Part shown: one piece after another, positions 1 through 30,049 of the stretch
Layout: each line of letters begins with the position of its first letter
Position numbering within the stretch: the stretch's first letter is position 1
Assembly: GCA_027574665.1 (NCBI GenBank)
Contig: CM050666.1
Location: forward strand, 1,364,001 to 1,428,000
Length of the DNA: 64,000 bases
From: Rhynochetos jubatus
Lineage: Eukaryota > Chordata > Aves > Eurypygiformes > Rhynochetidae
Reading direction: 5' to 3'
Program-made: the position numbers and the translations under genes
The notes under the pieces: model-generated
What the model saw: the letters and a program-made list of their open reading frames with translations, nothing else
What the model was told of the DNA's origin: nothing
Databases searched by the model: none

Positions 1-1550
1 TGTGCTGCTGCCCTCTCCCACCTCTGGCTGCACAGCTTGTCCCACGGCTTCACAGACCTGCATCCTCCCCCATGCATCCTCCCCCATGCATCCTTCCCAG
101 CCACCCCACCCTGCCCTGCCCAGCCCAGCCCAGCCTCCATCCACATCCCAAGGAGAGAGCTGAGGGGGCAGCTCTTCACCATCCCTTGTCCTGCCATGAC
201 TCTGTGGGGTGCATCCACTCCCAGGTCCTGTCACCTTTTAGGAGGGAGGGAGTTGGGGGGGAACAGGCATTCCCAGGTCCTGCTGCACTGGCCTGTCTTC
301 ATTCCAGTCGCAGCACTAACCCAGCTATGTGGTGCCCAAGGGACCTGCTGTCCAGGAAGATCTTAGCACATCCTCACCCCCAAGGGTGCAATCCCAAAGA
401 GGGAGAGGAGGAGGCACAGGGAGCCCTACTGCTCCCGCAACCCCAGGGAGTCAGAGGAGCTTCTCCCCTGCCCAGGAGCTGGGCAGCACCAGGACCATCT
501 GCAGTTGGGTGCCTTGGGAAGCAGGTCTGAAAGCCCCGAAACTTGGCCAGCATGATGTCACCATTTAAAATAGCACAGTGCTGTGTGGGAGCAGCCCTGG
601 TGTCAGCATGCAGAGGGAGTGACGTCAGGCCACACATGCCTGCCACAGGCAAACAGCACAGTGCAGTGAAGCCAAGAGATACCCTCTCTCTCCTCCTCTC
701 CCACCCACCTGAACACGCTTGGGTGCTTTTGGCAGTCAGGGGTGGGTGCCTGGGGCAAGCATCCCCCTGGGGTGGCAGGTCCCCTCTCCCTGGCTTTCTC
801 TGGCTCTCAGTGACCTGTGGGCTCGGGGAAGACCTTTGGTCTCTGGGCTGCCGGACAAGGCTGGGGCAGCACCTCTCCCTTTCCCAGGAATTGGTAGGAG
901 GTGACAGCTGCCTGCTTTCCAGAGTCCACAGCATCTCTGGGTAATTGCTGGAGCAGGCCAGGATTGGTCCTCTCCAGAGAGTACTCCTGGCCTTTGCTCA
1001 GAAACAAGATTGAGCCCAAGTAAGTCTGTCATCTTCTGAGCAGGGCTGCAGCTTCGCAGGTAGGGAGCCCAGGGTCTCCATGGGATCCTCCTACCACCTC
1101 AACACCCAGGCTTGGCCATCCTTCTGGCACTGCCATCTGGGATGGAAGTCTGGAGGAATATATACCTCTCTAAACCCCTATAACCCCCTTGGGAGAGGGG
1201 CCCTGCTGTGAGTAGCACAAGAGTATTTATGTCCTGTCCTGGGACAGCACAAGTCTGAGAGAGGTATGGCCAAACCAGAGTTCTGTGGGATGGTGTAAGT
1301 CCAGGAAGGGCTGAGGACCCCACAGGTAGCTCCTGAGTGTGAGCAAGTGCTGGGGACCATGTGGGTCAAGATGCCCATGTCTTCAGGAAGCCCTTGCAGG
1401 GTGAGGGGCTCTGGCAGTCCCCTGATAATTAATCTTGGTGAGGTGTCAAGAACAGGTCAAAATGAGCTCTGCAGAGCATGCAGGGGTATCCACCATGACA
1501 TGATCTCCCTCCAGGCGCGGTGGGGAGAGGGCCCCATACCGGGCAAGTGT
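1..1550. other. Upstream flank without recognised gene
   Basis: I see no convincing exon here. The open frames are short, overlap on both strands and resemble no family I know. Short C-rich direct repeats occur near positions 60-130. In mammals the lncRNA TUG1 lies upstream of SMTN, but I cannot recognise it here. Confidence 0.4.
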
Positions 1551-2379
1551 CCATTCCGCACCCTGTATGCTGAAAGTGTAGCAGCTTCGCCTGCGCGCAG
1601 GGACAGGACCCGCCCCGGATAGGGACAGGCTTGGGGGGTCCCTGGATGGAGCTGGCGGGGGCTGCAGGCTCCGCTGGGCTGACCGAGGACGTCGGATCGC
1701 CCTCTGGCACCAGCGGGAAGGGCTGGGGTCGCGGGGCCGGGGTCGTGGGGCCGCTGTGCAGGCAGCGCTACGCGCACATTTCGGGATTTGCTGTCGCGAG
1801 AGGCTGCGCTGGAACGTCCCCGCGGAGGAGCGGCCGGCTACACAGTGACCGCTTGGGAGATGCGAGCCCCGGCCGTGCCAGGGTCGAACTCCGCGGCACG
1901 GTATGGGCGCGGGCGGGCAGGCCACCCTCCGCAGCGCCCCTCGGCTCTGTGTGGTGAGGGAGGGAGCCCCCAGGGCATGGCGCGCCAGTTCGGCTCGGCT
2001 GCGCTCAGCTCCACGGGGCCTGAGCTGCGGCTGGACGTACGTTCAGCCATCCCCACCCTCCGGAGGCCGCGGTGGACGGTACCGCCCCGCGCGAGGGTGG
2101 ACGGTGCAGGGCCGGACCGTCCCGCCCGGCGCGAAGAGCCAATGGCGGCGGCCGCGGCGGCCGCGGCGGCCGCGTAGGTGGGCGGGCTGGGGTGGAGCGG
2201 GCCGGTGGGAATCGGCGGGCGGTCGCCTGCGGCGCAGCTGAGGGTGTGGGGTGGGGTGGTGTGAGCGGGTAGGTCTGGTGTCTGAGCCGAGCAGAGCCGC
2301 GCCGCCTCGGCTGCACTTTGTTGTCTCGGCGGCCGGCAGCAGTGGCGGACCCCGACGGTGGGGAGCGCGGGACGGCGGG

Positions 2380-22956
<20,577 letters not shown>

Positions 22957-23772
22957 AGCCTGCCCTGCCTGCCACATACATACACGCCCCCTCCCTGGCC
23001 CCTGCTGCCCCCTGCCCTCGGGGCTGCCAAGGAGGAGGGGAGCTACCTGCCCTAGAGGAGTCTGGGGGAGGCCACAGGACCCGTACTGGGGAGGGGAGAC
23101 TTTGTCACTGGGACAACCCCATGCCTCTGCCTCACTGGACCTCCCTCTGCCCTGGCTGGCTGCAGCTTGACCCCGGGGCAAGGCAGGGCCAGGCAGATGC
23201 TGCCAGGGGTGCCCCCCATCTTGGTTTGCCTCCTGCACTCCAGTGTTACTTGTCCTCCAGGTGTTGGTTGTCCTGCCGACAGCACCTCTGCATGTGTCCC
23301 TGGGGAGGCCCGGGCATGACTATGCTCTCAGGCATAGGACTGGTGTAGGTTGGTGCCCAAGCAGGGCTGTGCAGCCCTGCTGCGGTCACGGTGCATTTGC
23401 ATTACGCAGGAAAGCATGCCTGCAAGTGGTTCTCCCTGGTGTCCTGCAAGTAAGCTCTTCTGCCCACCATAGGCCTCACTTGATGCCACCTCCTTGGGGA
23501 TGGCTCCACAGCCCTGTGCTGACACCCTGCTTGCCACTGCATGTGCACCCTGGGGCGCTTCCACATGGAGGGGAGGGGGCTGCAGCACATGTGCTGGGAG
23601 GTAGGTGGGGAGGCGAGGGGTCCCATGGGATTGAGGGGCCCAAGGAGTGAGCTGGCATGGCAGAACCCACTCTCCTCCCCAGCCCAGCTCAGGGCACCAT
23701 GTGCTCAGCACTGCTCACCCCTCCATCGCATCTGTACACCTGCCTTGACACGTGTACCAACACCAGCCAGAC

Positions 23773-23778
23773 AATAAA
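23773..23778 (+). terminator. SMTN: Polyadenylation signal of SMTN
   Basis: AATAAA lies 817 bases after the stop of the distal terminal exon, followed by a T-rich TTTATTCT stretch. The transcript therefore probably ends near 23.8 kb, about 0.7 kb before the end of the convergent SELENOM gene. Confidence 0.75.
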
Positions 23779-24490
23779 GGTTTATTCTACAGGGTGATGC
23801 CTCCGCCTCGGGTCCTTCTCCCCAGCTGCACCACTGCTTGGTGCCACCAGTGCAGCACACACCACAGTGCCCAGGGGAGTGCTGGCAGTCATGCCTGCTC
23901 CTGAACTCGTCTGCCCACAGGCCCACTGTTCACACAGCCCAGTGGCTGATGCAGGGCATGTGCTTTTCCTCAGGGACAATGCACAGAGCAGAGGTGTGCC
24001 ATCAGTGTCCCACCCTGACCAAGGGCTGTCAGTTCGCTGCCCCTGCGGTCCCCAGGCCTGGTATGGGGAGCAGACCCCATGCTGCCAGAGGCTGCATGGA
24101 GCCAGGTCTGCAGATGTTGCAGCTGTGCCCTGCTTCCTTCCCCAGCCAAGGACCAGATGTCCCCCAGCACAGCCACTGGGCTTCAGCTCAGCACTGCAGA
24201 ACCCTCTCATGGGCTTGTACCCATCCCTCTACACCCTGTGAGAGCAACTCATCCCAAGCCATGGCACCCCTTCCATTGCACTGTGGAGGGAGTGGCACAG
24301 GAACAGCATGGTGGGTCTATGGGATGGTTTGTCAGCTTTCCAGCAGTGTATGTGGCCCTGCCATCCCACCTCTGTGAACAGTTCTGGGGCACCCAGCTCC
24401 TCCTGGCACCCAGTAGAGAGCGATGTGGGATGCATCCCACTGAGCCTTCCCTGGAAAGACCACACAGCGCACCCGATTGCACACAAGGGC

Positions 24491-24496
24491 TTTACT
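24491..24496 (-). terminator. SELENOM: Probable polyadenylation signal of SELENOM (AGTAAA)
   Basis: Plus-strand TTTACT is AGTAAA on the minus strand, a common variant signal, about 470 bases beyond the stop codon and just downstream of the SECIS candidate. No canonical AATAAA is seen nearby on this strand. Confidence 0.45.
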
Positions 24497-24579
24497 GGGG
24501 GCTCAAAACAAGAAAACCCTGCTAGGGTGTAAAGCCATGCTCCCCCAGGGGCAGCTCTCCCACCTCCAGGACTCAGTGC

Positions 24580-24620
24580 ATCTACCCTCAGCACCTGGGG
24601 CTTTCTGCTGAAGGCTTCAT
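24580..24620 (-). ncRNA. SELENOM: SECIS element candidate in the SELENOM 3' UTR
   Basis: Read on the minus strand, an ATGA quartet is followed by AGCCTTCAGCA, a loop starting GAAA, then TGCTGAGGGT and AGAT. The two arms pair over about ten positions (two G-U), ATGA faces the NGAT quartet, and the unpaired AA falls 12 bases after ATGA, all as expected for a SECIS. It is the only ATGA in the 3' UTR. The basal helix is weak by eye. Confidence 0.6.
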
Positions 24621-24967
24621 CCTGTCCCATGTAGGTAGGATACCACTGCCCACCGCTGAAAGTCAGCTAACCTCCTGGGCACATCAAGGGAGCACAAAGA
24701 ACTCTGCGCCTCCTGACCAGCCAGGGATGCCAGGCTATAGGGAAGAAGGCAATGACAGGCACACAGGACCCCTGGGATGTCCACAATGCCCAAAAAGCCC
24801 CTGCTCAAGGCTGGAACTTCTCAGGGCATCCTCACAGCAGAGGCTACACGGCACCTGGCAACAGCAGGGACTCCTTCGCCACCCTGTGGCACCATCCCCA
24901 GCTGCTGCAACATCCCTGCACACTGGGGACTGGCAGCAGGACCCCCTCCTGAGTGCAGCACCCCTTG

Positions 24968-26215
24968 CTAGAGGTCTGGGTGTTCTCCCTCATAGTGTTC
25001 AGGTGGAATCTTGCTATCAGCAGTGGGAGCTTGCTGGGGTGGTAGTGTAGGCATAGGCCTGGCAGGGGCAAACTGGAACTCCTCAGGCACAGGGGCATCA
25101 GGCATCTTCTTGCGGTAGAAGCCCAGCTCCTGCACCAGCTGGTTGATCTCCTCCCGGGTCATGTCGCTCAGGGGGATTCTCTACACACAGATGGGGATTG
25201 CAGCCTGGCACCTGTGGGGCACTGACTCATGCCAGACCCTGCAGCAGCAGCAGGTGCTGTGCTGTCCACTCACCTCCAGCTCTTCATATCGATGGCTGAG
25301 GAGCACAAGCTCAGGGTCAGCACCAGGCAGGTGCTTCATCTCCAGGTTATGGCTGGGCAGTGTGTTAAGGAGCGGACACTACTGAGCACCCTTCCTATCC
25401 TGTCCTGTCATGTCCTATTCCCTCCCATCCCATCCTCCATCCCATACAATCCTGTTCTGACCTCCATCTCAACCTCTATTCCATCCCATTGCATCCCAAC
25501 CCATCCTGTCCCATCCCATCTCATCCATCAACCACCTTGTTCTCCACTCCTCATCCCATCCCTCAGCCCCTCCCATCCTCCATCCCCTCCCATCTCATCC
25601 ATCAACCATCTTGTTCTCCACTCCTCATCCCATCCCTCAGCCCCTCCCATCCTCCATCCCCTCCCACACCTCATCTTGCCTCACCCTGTCCTTCACTGCA
25701 TCCTGCCCCATTCTGCATCCCATCCCGTCCTGTTCCGTGCCATATCCCGTCCCCTGCTGCCCATCCCTGCAGGGGCCTGTGGTCGAGGTGCGGCCACACC
25801 GAGCACTGCTCGCCGAGCAGGGCTGCCGCCGCCGGCCGGCGGGTACTAGAGAGGGACGTCCTCGGTGACGAAGGCCTTCACCTGCGGGCAGAGCGGGCGG
25901 GCAGAGCCGGCCCGGCCCGGCCCGGCTCAGCGGTGGAGCCGCGCCGGCCTCCGCCCGGCCCCCGTTCGGCGGCACCTACCTCCCTCAGGCGGTTCAGCCG
26001 TCAGCCGCCGCAGGTCTGCGGGAGGAGACACTCCGTCACTCCCGGCGCCGCCCCCGGTGTCCCCCCGCACCTCCCGCCCGCCCCGAGCTCACCTCTACCT
26101 TGCCCCGGGCCAGGTTCCGCAGCTCGGCCACGCGGTGCCGCGGGGGTCCCGGGTCAGCCCCCGCCGTCAGCGCCACCACCAACAGTGACATAGACAGCGG
26201 CAGCGCCCGCAGCAT
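24968..26215 (-). CDS. SELENOM: Selenoprotein M
   Basis: SELENOM is a small thioredoxin-fold ER selenoprotein with thiol-disulphide redox function. Minus-strand exons are 26093-26215, 25980-26015, 25847-25881, 25274-25352 and 24968-25180, in phase, giving about 161 residues (human about 145). Exon 1 gives a signal peptide ([14 protein letters not shown]). The 36-base exon 2 reads T-C-G-G-U, with the TGA selenocysteine codon at 26001-26003 followed by RLNRLRE. Later exons give [41 protein letters not shown] and [16 protein letters not shown], all family landmarks. The C terminus HPDL resembles the HADL end of human SELENOM and may be an ER-retention signal. A standard ORF finder would call the TGA a stop. 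Confidence 0.95.
25388..25760. repeat. CCATCC-rich low-complexity tract with 74-bp duplication
   Basis: An intron of SELENOM is filled with imperfect CCATC/CATCC units. Within it a 74-bp block starting at 25521 (TCATCCATCAACCA...) is repeated almost exactly at 25595. Open frames across it are artefacts of the composition. Confidence 0.85.
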
Positions 26216-26260
26216 CCCGCGGCCGCCACGTCACAGGCACGGAGACGCGCACGCACGCGG
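25780..26260 (-). promoter_or_regulatory. SELENOM: CpG-rich 5' region of SELENOM
   Basis: G+C- and CpG-rich DNA spans the first three exons and ends just upstream of the start codon, where AC-rich repeat DNA begins. The promoter is probably in this block, with little unique sequence left upstream. Confidence 0.5.
26001..26003 (-). other. SELENOM: In-frame TGA selenocysteine codon
   Basis: Plus-strand TCA is TGA in the frame of exon 2, directly after TGC-GGC-GGC. This is the conserved CxxU redox motif of the SELENOM family. Open frame and homology continue on both sides. Confidence 0.93.
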
Positions 26261-26500
26261 CACGCAGCCACAGCACGAGCACGAACTGCACACAGCGCAA
26301 ACAAAACGCGTGCGCACACACACAGCGCGCCTGCACACATATGCACACGCACACGCCCTCATAAACACACTATGAATACATTGCAAACATCTGATGCACA
26401 CACCCACCCCCGCGCACACACACATCCTGCACACCCACACTGTGCGCATACACACTCCACACACACACCCCGCACACACACCCCGCACACACACCACGAG
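26231..26500. repeat. AC-rich (CACACA) block, left part
   Basis: Imperfect ACACAC/GCACAC repeats begin directly upstream of SELENOM. The same composition resumes after the CR1 insertion (27465-28020) and again at 35800-36190, so one long AC-rich block has been split by transposons. Confidence 0.8.
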
Positions 26501-27464
26501 CGGCGTTCCACAGGGGTCGGTGTTGGGACCGGTCCTGTTTAAAATCTTCGTCAGTGACTTGGATGATGGCATCAAGTGCACCTGATGACAGCAAGCTGTG
26601 TGGTGCAGTTGACACGCTGGAGGGAAGGGATGGCATCCAGAAGGACCTGGACAGGCTGGAGAGGTGGGACCCTGCCAACCTCATGGAGTTCAACAAGGCC
26701 AAGGGCAAGGTCCTGCATCTGGGTTGGGGCAATCCCAGCACATGGACAGGCTGGGTGGAGAATGGATGGAGAGCAGCCCTGAGGAGAAGAACTTGGGGGT
26801 ACTTGTGGATGAGGAGCTGGCCATGAGCTGGCAGTGTGCGCTGGCAGCCCAGAAAGCCAACCGTATCCTGGGCTGTATCCAGAGAAGTGTGGCCAGCAGG
26901 TGGAGGAAGGGGATTCTCCCCCTCTGCTCTCCTCTTGTAAGACCCCACCTGGAGTACTGAGTCCAGCTGTGGAGCCCTCACATTAAGAAGGATATCGACT
27001 GGTTGGAACGAGTCCAGAGGAGGCCACGAAGATGTTCAGAGGGCTGGAGCACCTCTGCTGTGAAGAAAGGCTGAGAGAACTGGGCTTGTTCAGCCTGGAG
27101 AAGAGAAGACTCCGGGGAGACCTTATAGCACCTTCCAGTACCTGAAGGGGGCCTACAAGGAAGCTGGGGGGAGGGCTTTTTACAAGGGCCTATAGAGACA
27201 GGACAAGGGGTAATGGGTTTAAACTGAAAGTGGGGAAGTTTAGATTAGATATCAGGAAGAAATTCTTCATAGAGAGGTTGGGGTGGCACTGAGACAGGTT
27301 CCCAGAGAAGCTGTGGATGCCCCATCCCTGGAAGTGTTCAAGGCCAGGCTGGATGAGGCTTGGAGCAACCTGGTCTAGTGGAGGGTGTCCCTGCCCATGG
27401 CAGGGGATTGGAACTAGATGATTGTTAAGGTCCCTTCCAACCCAAACCATTCTATGATTCTGTG
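26499..27464 (+). mobile_element. CR1 LINE fragment (5'-truncated, sense)
   Basis: The fragment begins in the 3' end of CR1 ORF2; one frame reads [20 protein letters not shown], then N-L-G-V-L-V-D. It runs through the CR1 3' region to the diagnostic tail ATTCTATGATTCTGTG. Frame breaks and stops show that it is dead. Confidence 0.9.
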
Positions 27465-28020
27465 AATGCACATACCACAAACACTGCACATACATGCATC
27501 TCACACACACACCACGAATACCCACACCACAAATGTCTACACCACACACTGCAAACACACGTCCATCACAAACTGTGAATGCGCACACAGACTGCAACCC
27601 CCACACATGCTGCAAACACCCCATCTCTACACACACACCCATTCGAACACACACAGAGAGTGACATGCAGGATGGGGTGTGTGCACACTCAATGCACAGC
27701 ATGCACAGAGCTCTACATACACACAGCTGTATTCAGTCCACTCACTAGTGCACAGATGGAACTGCACACACGCAGCAGCAAACAGGCAGGCACAGCTGTG
27801 CACAGCTACCCCACACACACCTGCTCACAGCATGCCTACACAGACACATCAGCATAACACAGCAGTGCACAGAAACACACATACACCAGCGCATGCAGCC
27901 TCACATGCAATGGTGTGTGCATGCACATAAAGCTCTGTATGGACACCCAGCTACACACACACACTGCACACCTCAACTGCATGCACACCCAACTGAATGC
28001 ACACACGACTACGCATGCAA
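27465..28020. repeat. AC-rich (CACACA) block, middle part
   Basis: Degenerate CACACA-type repeat with occasional unique bases. All open frames here are rich in His, Thr and Cys because of the composition and are not genes. Confidence 0.8.
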
Positions 28021-28025
28021 AAAAC

Positions 28026-28477
28026 TGAGCTGCCTCTGCTCCAGGCTGGATAGTCCCACCTCTCACAGCCTCTCCTCATGTGAAGTACACTCCAGTCCAT
28101 CAGCTTTGTGGCCCTTCATTGGACTCCCTCCAGTATGTCCATGTCTTTTGGACTTGCTCTTGGGAGACCAGCACTGGACACAGCACTCTAGGGGTGGCCT
28201 TACGGATGACTCCTCAACATCCCTTGACCTGCTGACAACACTCCAAGTGCAGCCCAGGACACCATTCATCTTCTTTGCCCCAAGGGCAAACTGAACTTAT
28301 GGTCAACATGATGTCCACCAGGACCCCCAGGGCTTTTTCTGCCAGATGGCCCCCAGCCTGTCCTGGTGCCTGGGGTTGTTGCTCCCGAGGTGCAGGACTT
28401 TGCACTTGCCTGGTTGAACGTCAAAAGGTTCCTGCCAGCCCATTCCTCTAGCCTGTCTGGGTGCCTCTGGGTAGATG
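28026..28477 (-). mobile_element. Antisense CR1, left half (split by provirus)
   Basis: This reads as the reverse complement of a CR1 element. It stops at a GATG and resumes after the provirus at 35120 with the same GATG, in the order expected of one CR1 copy. Confidence 0.8.
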
Positions 28478-29080
28478 TGTTAAAGATTTTTCACCAGACA
28501 AAGTGGGTTGCTCTAGGTATGTATTTATTTAATCACAACTCAGAGCTGGGCCACCACCTCAGGGAGTGGCCAATGGCCCAAGATCTCACACAGGTTTTAC
28601 ACCATTCAATCAGCACCCATTACATAAGGTCCGAAGTCTTTGTATATGCCCACTCGGCCTTTCAGTCCCCAGAGTTCATGGTTTATCAAAGACCATCACA
28701 ATCCCCTGTCTCAGCTGCATTCTTCTGTTTTGGTTCCAAGCCTTGGTTCAGTTTCAGGGTCTTCTTCAGGTCACCGTCACCGTAATCACTCTTCTGCCAC
28801 TTCTGGCTTGCACAATTCTGAGACAGACCTCGAGAGGTACTATGAAGGGTTTACCTTTTGTCTAGCAAAGCACCTGTGCTTAATTAATTAATCACTCTTT
28901 GTTGAAACTGTCTCTACATGATTAGCTTGGCTGGGTTTGAAACCAGCCTTGGGTGGGTCTGTACAAGGAGCAGGTTGAGAACAAACACTCTGGGCCTATT
29001 GAGCAGTATTTCTGCACTTTTACAAGACCCCAAACCTCACATCTAAACCTGCACTACAGACTGTGAGAGATTCCTTTACA
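28478..29080 (-). repeat. 3' LTR of the provirus
   Basis: This is the partner of the 5' LTR, with the same TG...CA ends. AATAAA lies at 28524-28529 on the minus strand and a TATACAAA motif near 28645 could be the TATA box. It directly follows the polypurine tract and abuts the GATG duplication. Confidence 0.92.
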
Positions 29081-29098
29081 ATTCCCTCCTTTTGTTTT
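29081..29098 (-). other. Polypurine tract of the provirus
   Basis: The minus strand reads AACAAAAGGAGGGAAT directly before the TG start of the 3' LTR. This is the expected plus-strand primer of reverse transcription. Confidence 0.8.
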
Positions 29099-29187
29099 TA
29101 TTTGCATACCTGCAATTAACATTTATTATAATTCCAGGTGGCACCTTAAATCTTAGTCAATAAGCCTGTAAAGCAAGTAATACAACG

Positions 29188-29808
29188 TTATAACAACATT
29201 GTTCCACATACAAGCAGTAAAACAACTATAACAGTTACTGCAATCCCTTTCTTTAACCATGTGGACACATCAGGGAACCAAGAAGTTGACCATGAAAAGA
29301 GTTTCCGAAAATCCCCAACAAGTGTTAAATAACTGCATAGACTGGACTGGATAAAGCAACACCAGTCGCCACCTGGTCTTTCACCAAAATACCACAGGTG
29401 CTGGTTCAAACACCATATTCCTCTTCCAGTCAGCAGTTCCCTGATATGTACGTGATAAGAACAGGGATTCCCAGGCCTTAGTTTTGACCATACACCACAT
29501 TTTCTCCAGTAATCTGAGAAGCTAACGGTAACACAAAATTCAACAGCCATTGAAGTATCAAAGGAAAAATTCCACTCGATTTTGGTATTTTTAGTAACTA
29601 TAACCTTCTTAACAGCTTGAATCTGAAAACCCCTAATTTCACAAAAGGTTTGACATGTACAATTACTGTGCTTCACCACAGTCTCATTTGCCACTGGATC
29701 TTGATAGCGTAAGAAAATTTTTGACCACGGTGTGTCAGTCCAGGGCAACTGAGAGTAGATCAGGATGAAAAGGTTAAGGTAGCCCCAGTGTGGAATCTTT
29801 TCGCACAT
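29188..29808 (-). CDS. Shortened env-like ORF of the provirus (206 codons, open)
   Basis: The frame has an ATG and no interruption. It encodes a hydrophobic N-terminal stretch (YLNLFILIYS), a cysteine-containing extracellular-type segment with one evident N-x-T glycosylation site, and a C-terminal membrane anchor (VTVIVVLLLV) ending at a stop before the polypurine tract. It is far shorter than a full retroviral envelope, and no fusion-peptide or immunosuppressive-type segment is visible, so the middle seems to have been deleted in frame. It lies where env should be. Whether it is expressed is unknown. Confidence 0.6.
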   Translation of the reverse strand: MCEKIPHWGYLNLFILIYSQLPWTDTPWSKIFLRYQDPVANETVVKHSNCTCQTFCEIRGFQIQAVKKVIVTKNTKIEWNFSFDTSMAVEFCVTVSFSDYWRKCGVWSKLRPGNPCSYHVHIRELLTGRGIWCLNQHLWYFGERPGGDWCCFIQSSLCSYLTLVGDFRKLFSWSTSWFPDVSTWLKKGIAVTVIVVLLLVCGTMLL

Positions 29809-30049
29809 GTGAATGACAGATCCAGGTTTCTTTCCCCTGCACCTTCACAGCATAAAAAGAGGTTAGTTACACCATATAAGGTCTTTCCCATTTCAGTTCA
29901 AATCTGTTATTTCTCTTCAAATTTTTACATAAACTTCATCACCAGGTTGTATATCATGTACCTGCATTTCAATTGTCACTCCCTGATACCAATAAGCATG
30001 ATTTCTCAATTGTGAAAAAGAATTCTGTAAATGCAACACATACCACGTT

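Noticed and set aside
1-1500. TUG1 lncRNA upstream of SMTN
   Set aside because: No recognisable conserved TUG1 segment could be seen; position alone is not evidence.
25388-25760. CRISPR-like array of short repeats
   Set aside because: The repeats are imperfect CATCC units without regular unique spacers, in a vertebrate intron.
26499-27464. CR1 reverse-transcriptase frame as an active gene
   Set aside because: Only the 3' end of ORF2 remains and it carries several stops and shifts.
27500-28020. His/Thr/Cys-rich open frames in the AC-rich block
   Set aside because: They are translations of a simple CACACA repeat in several frames, without conservation of any.
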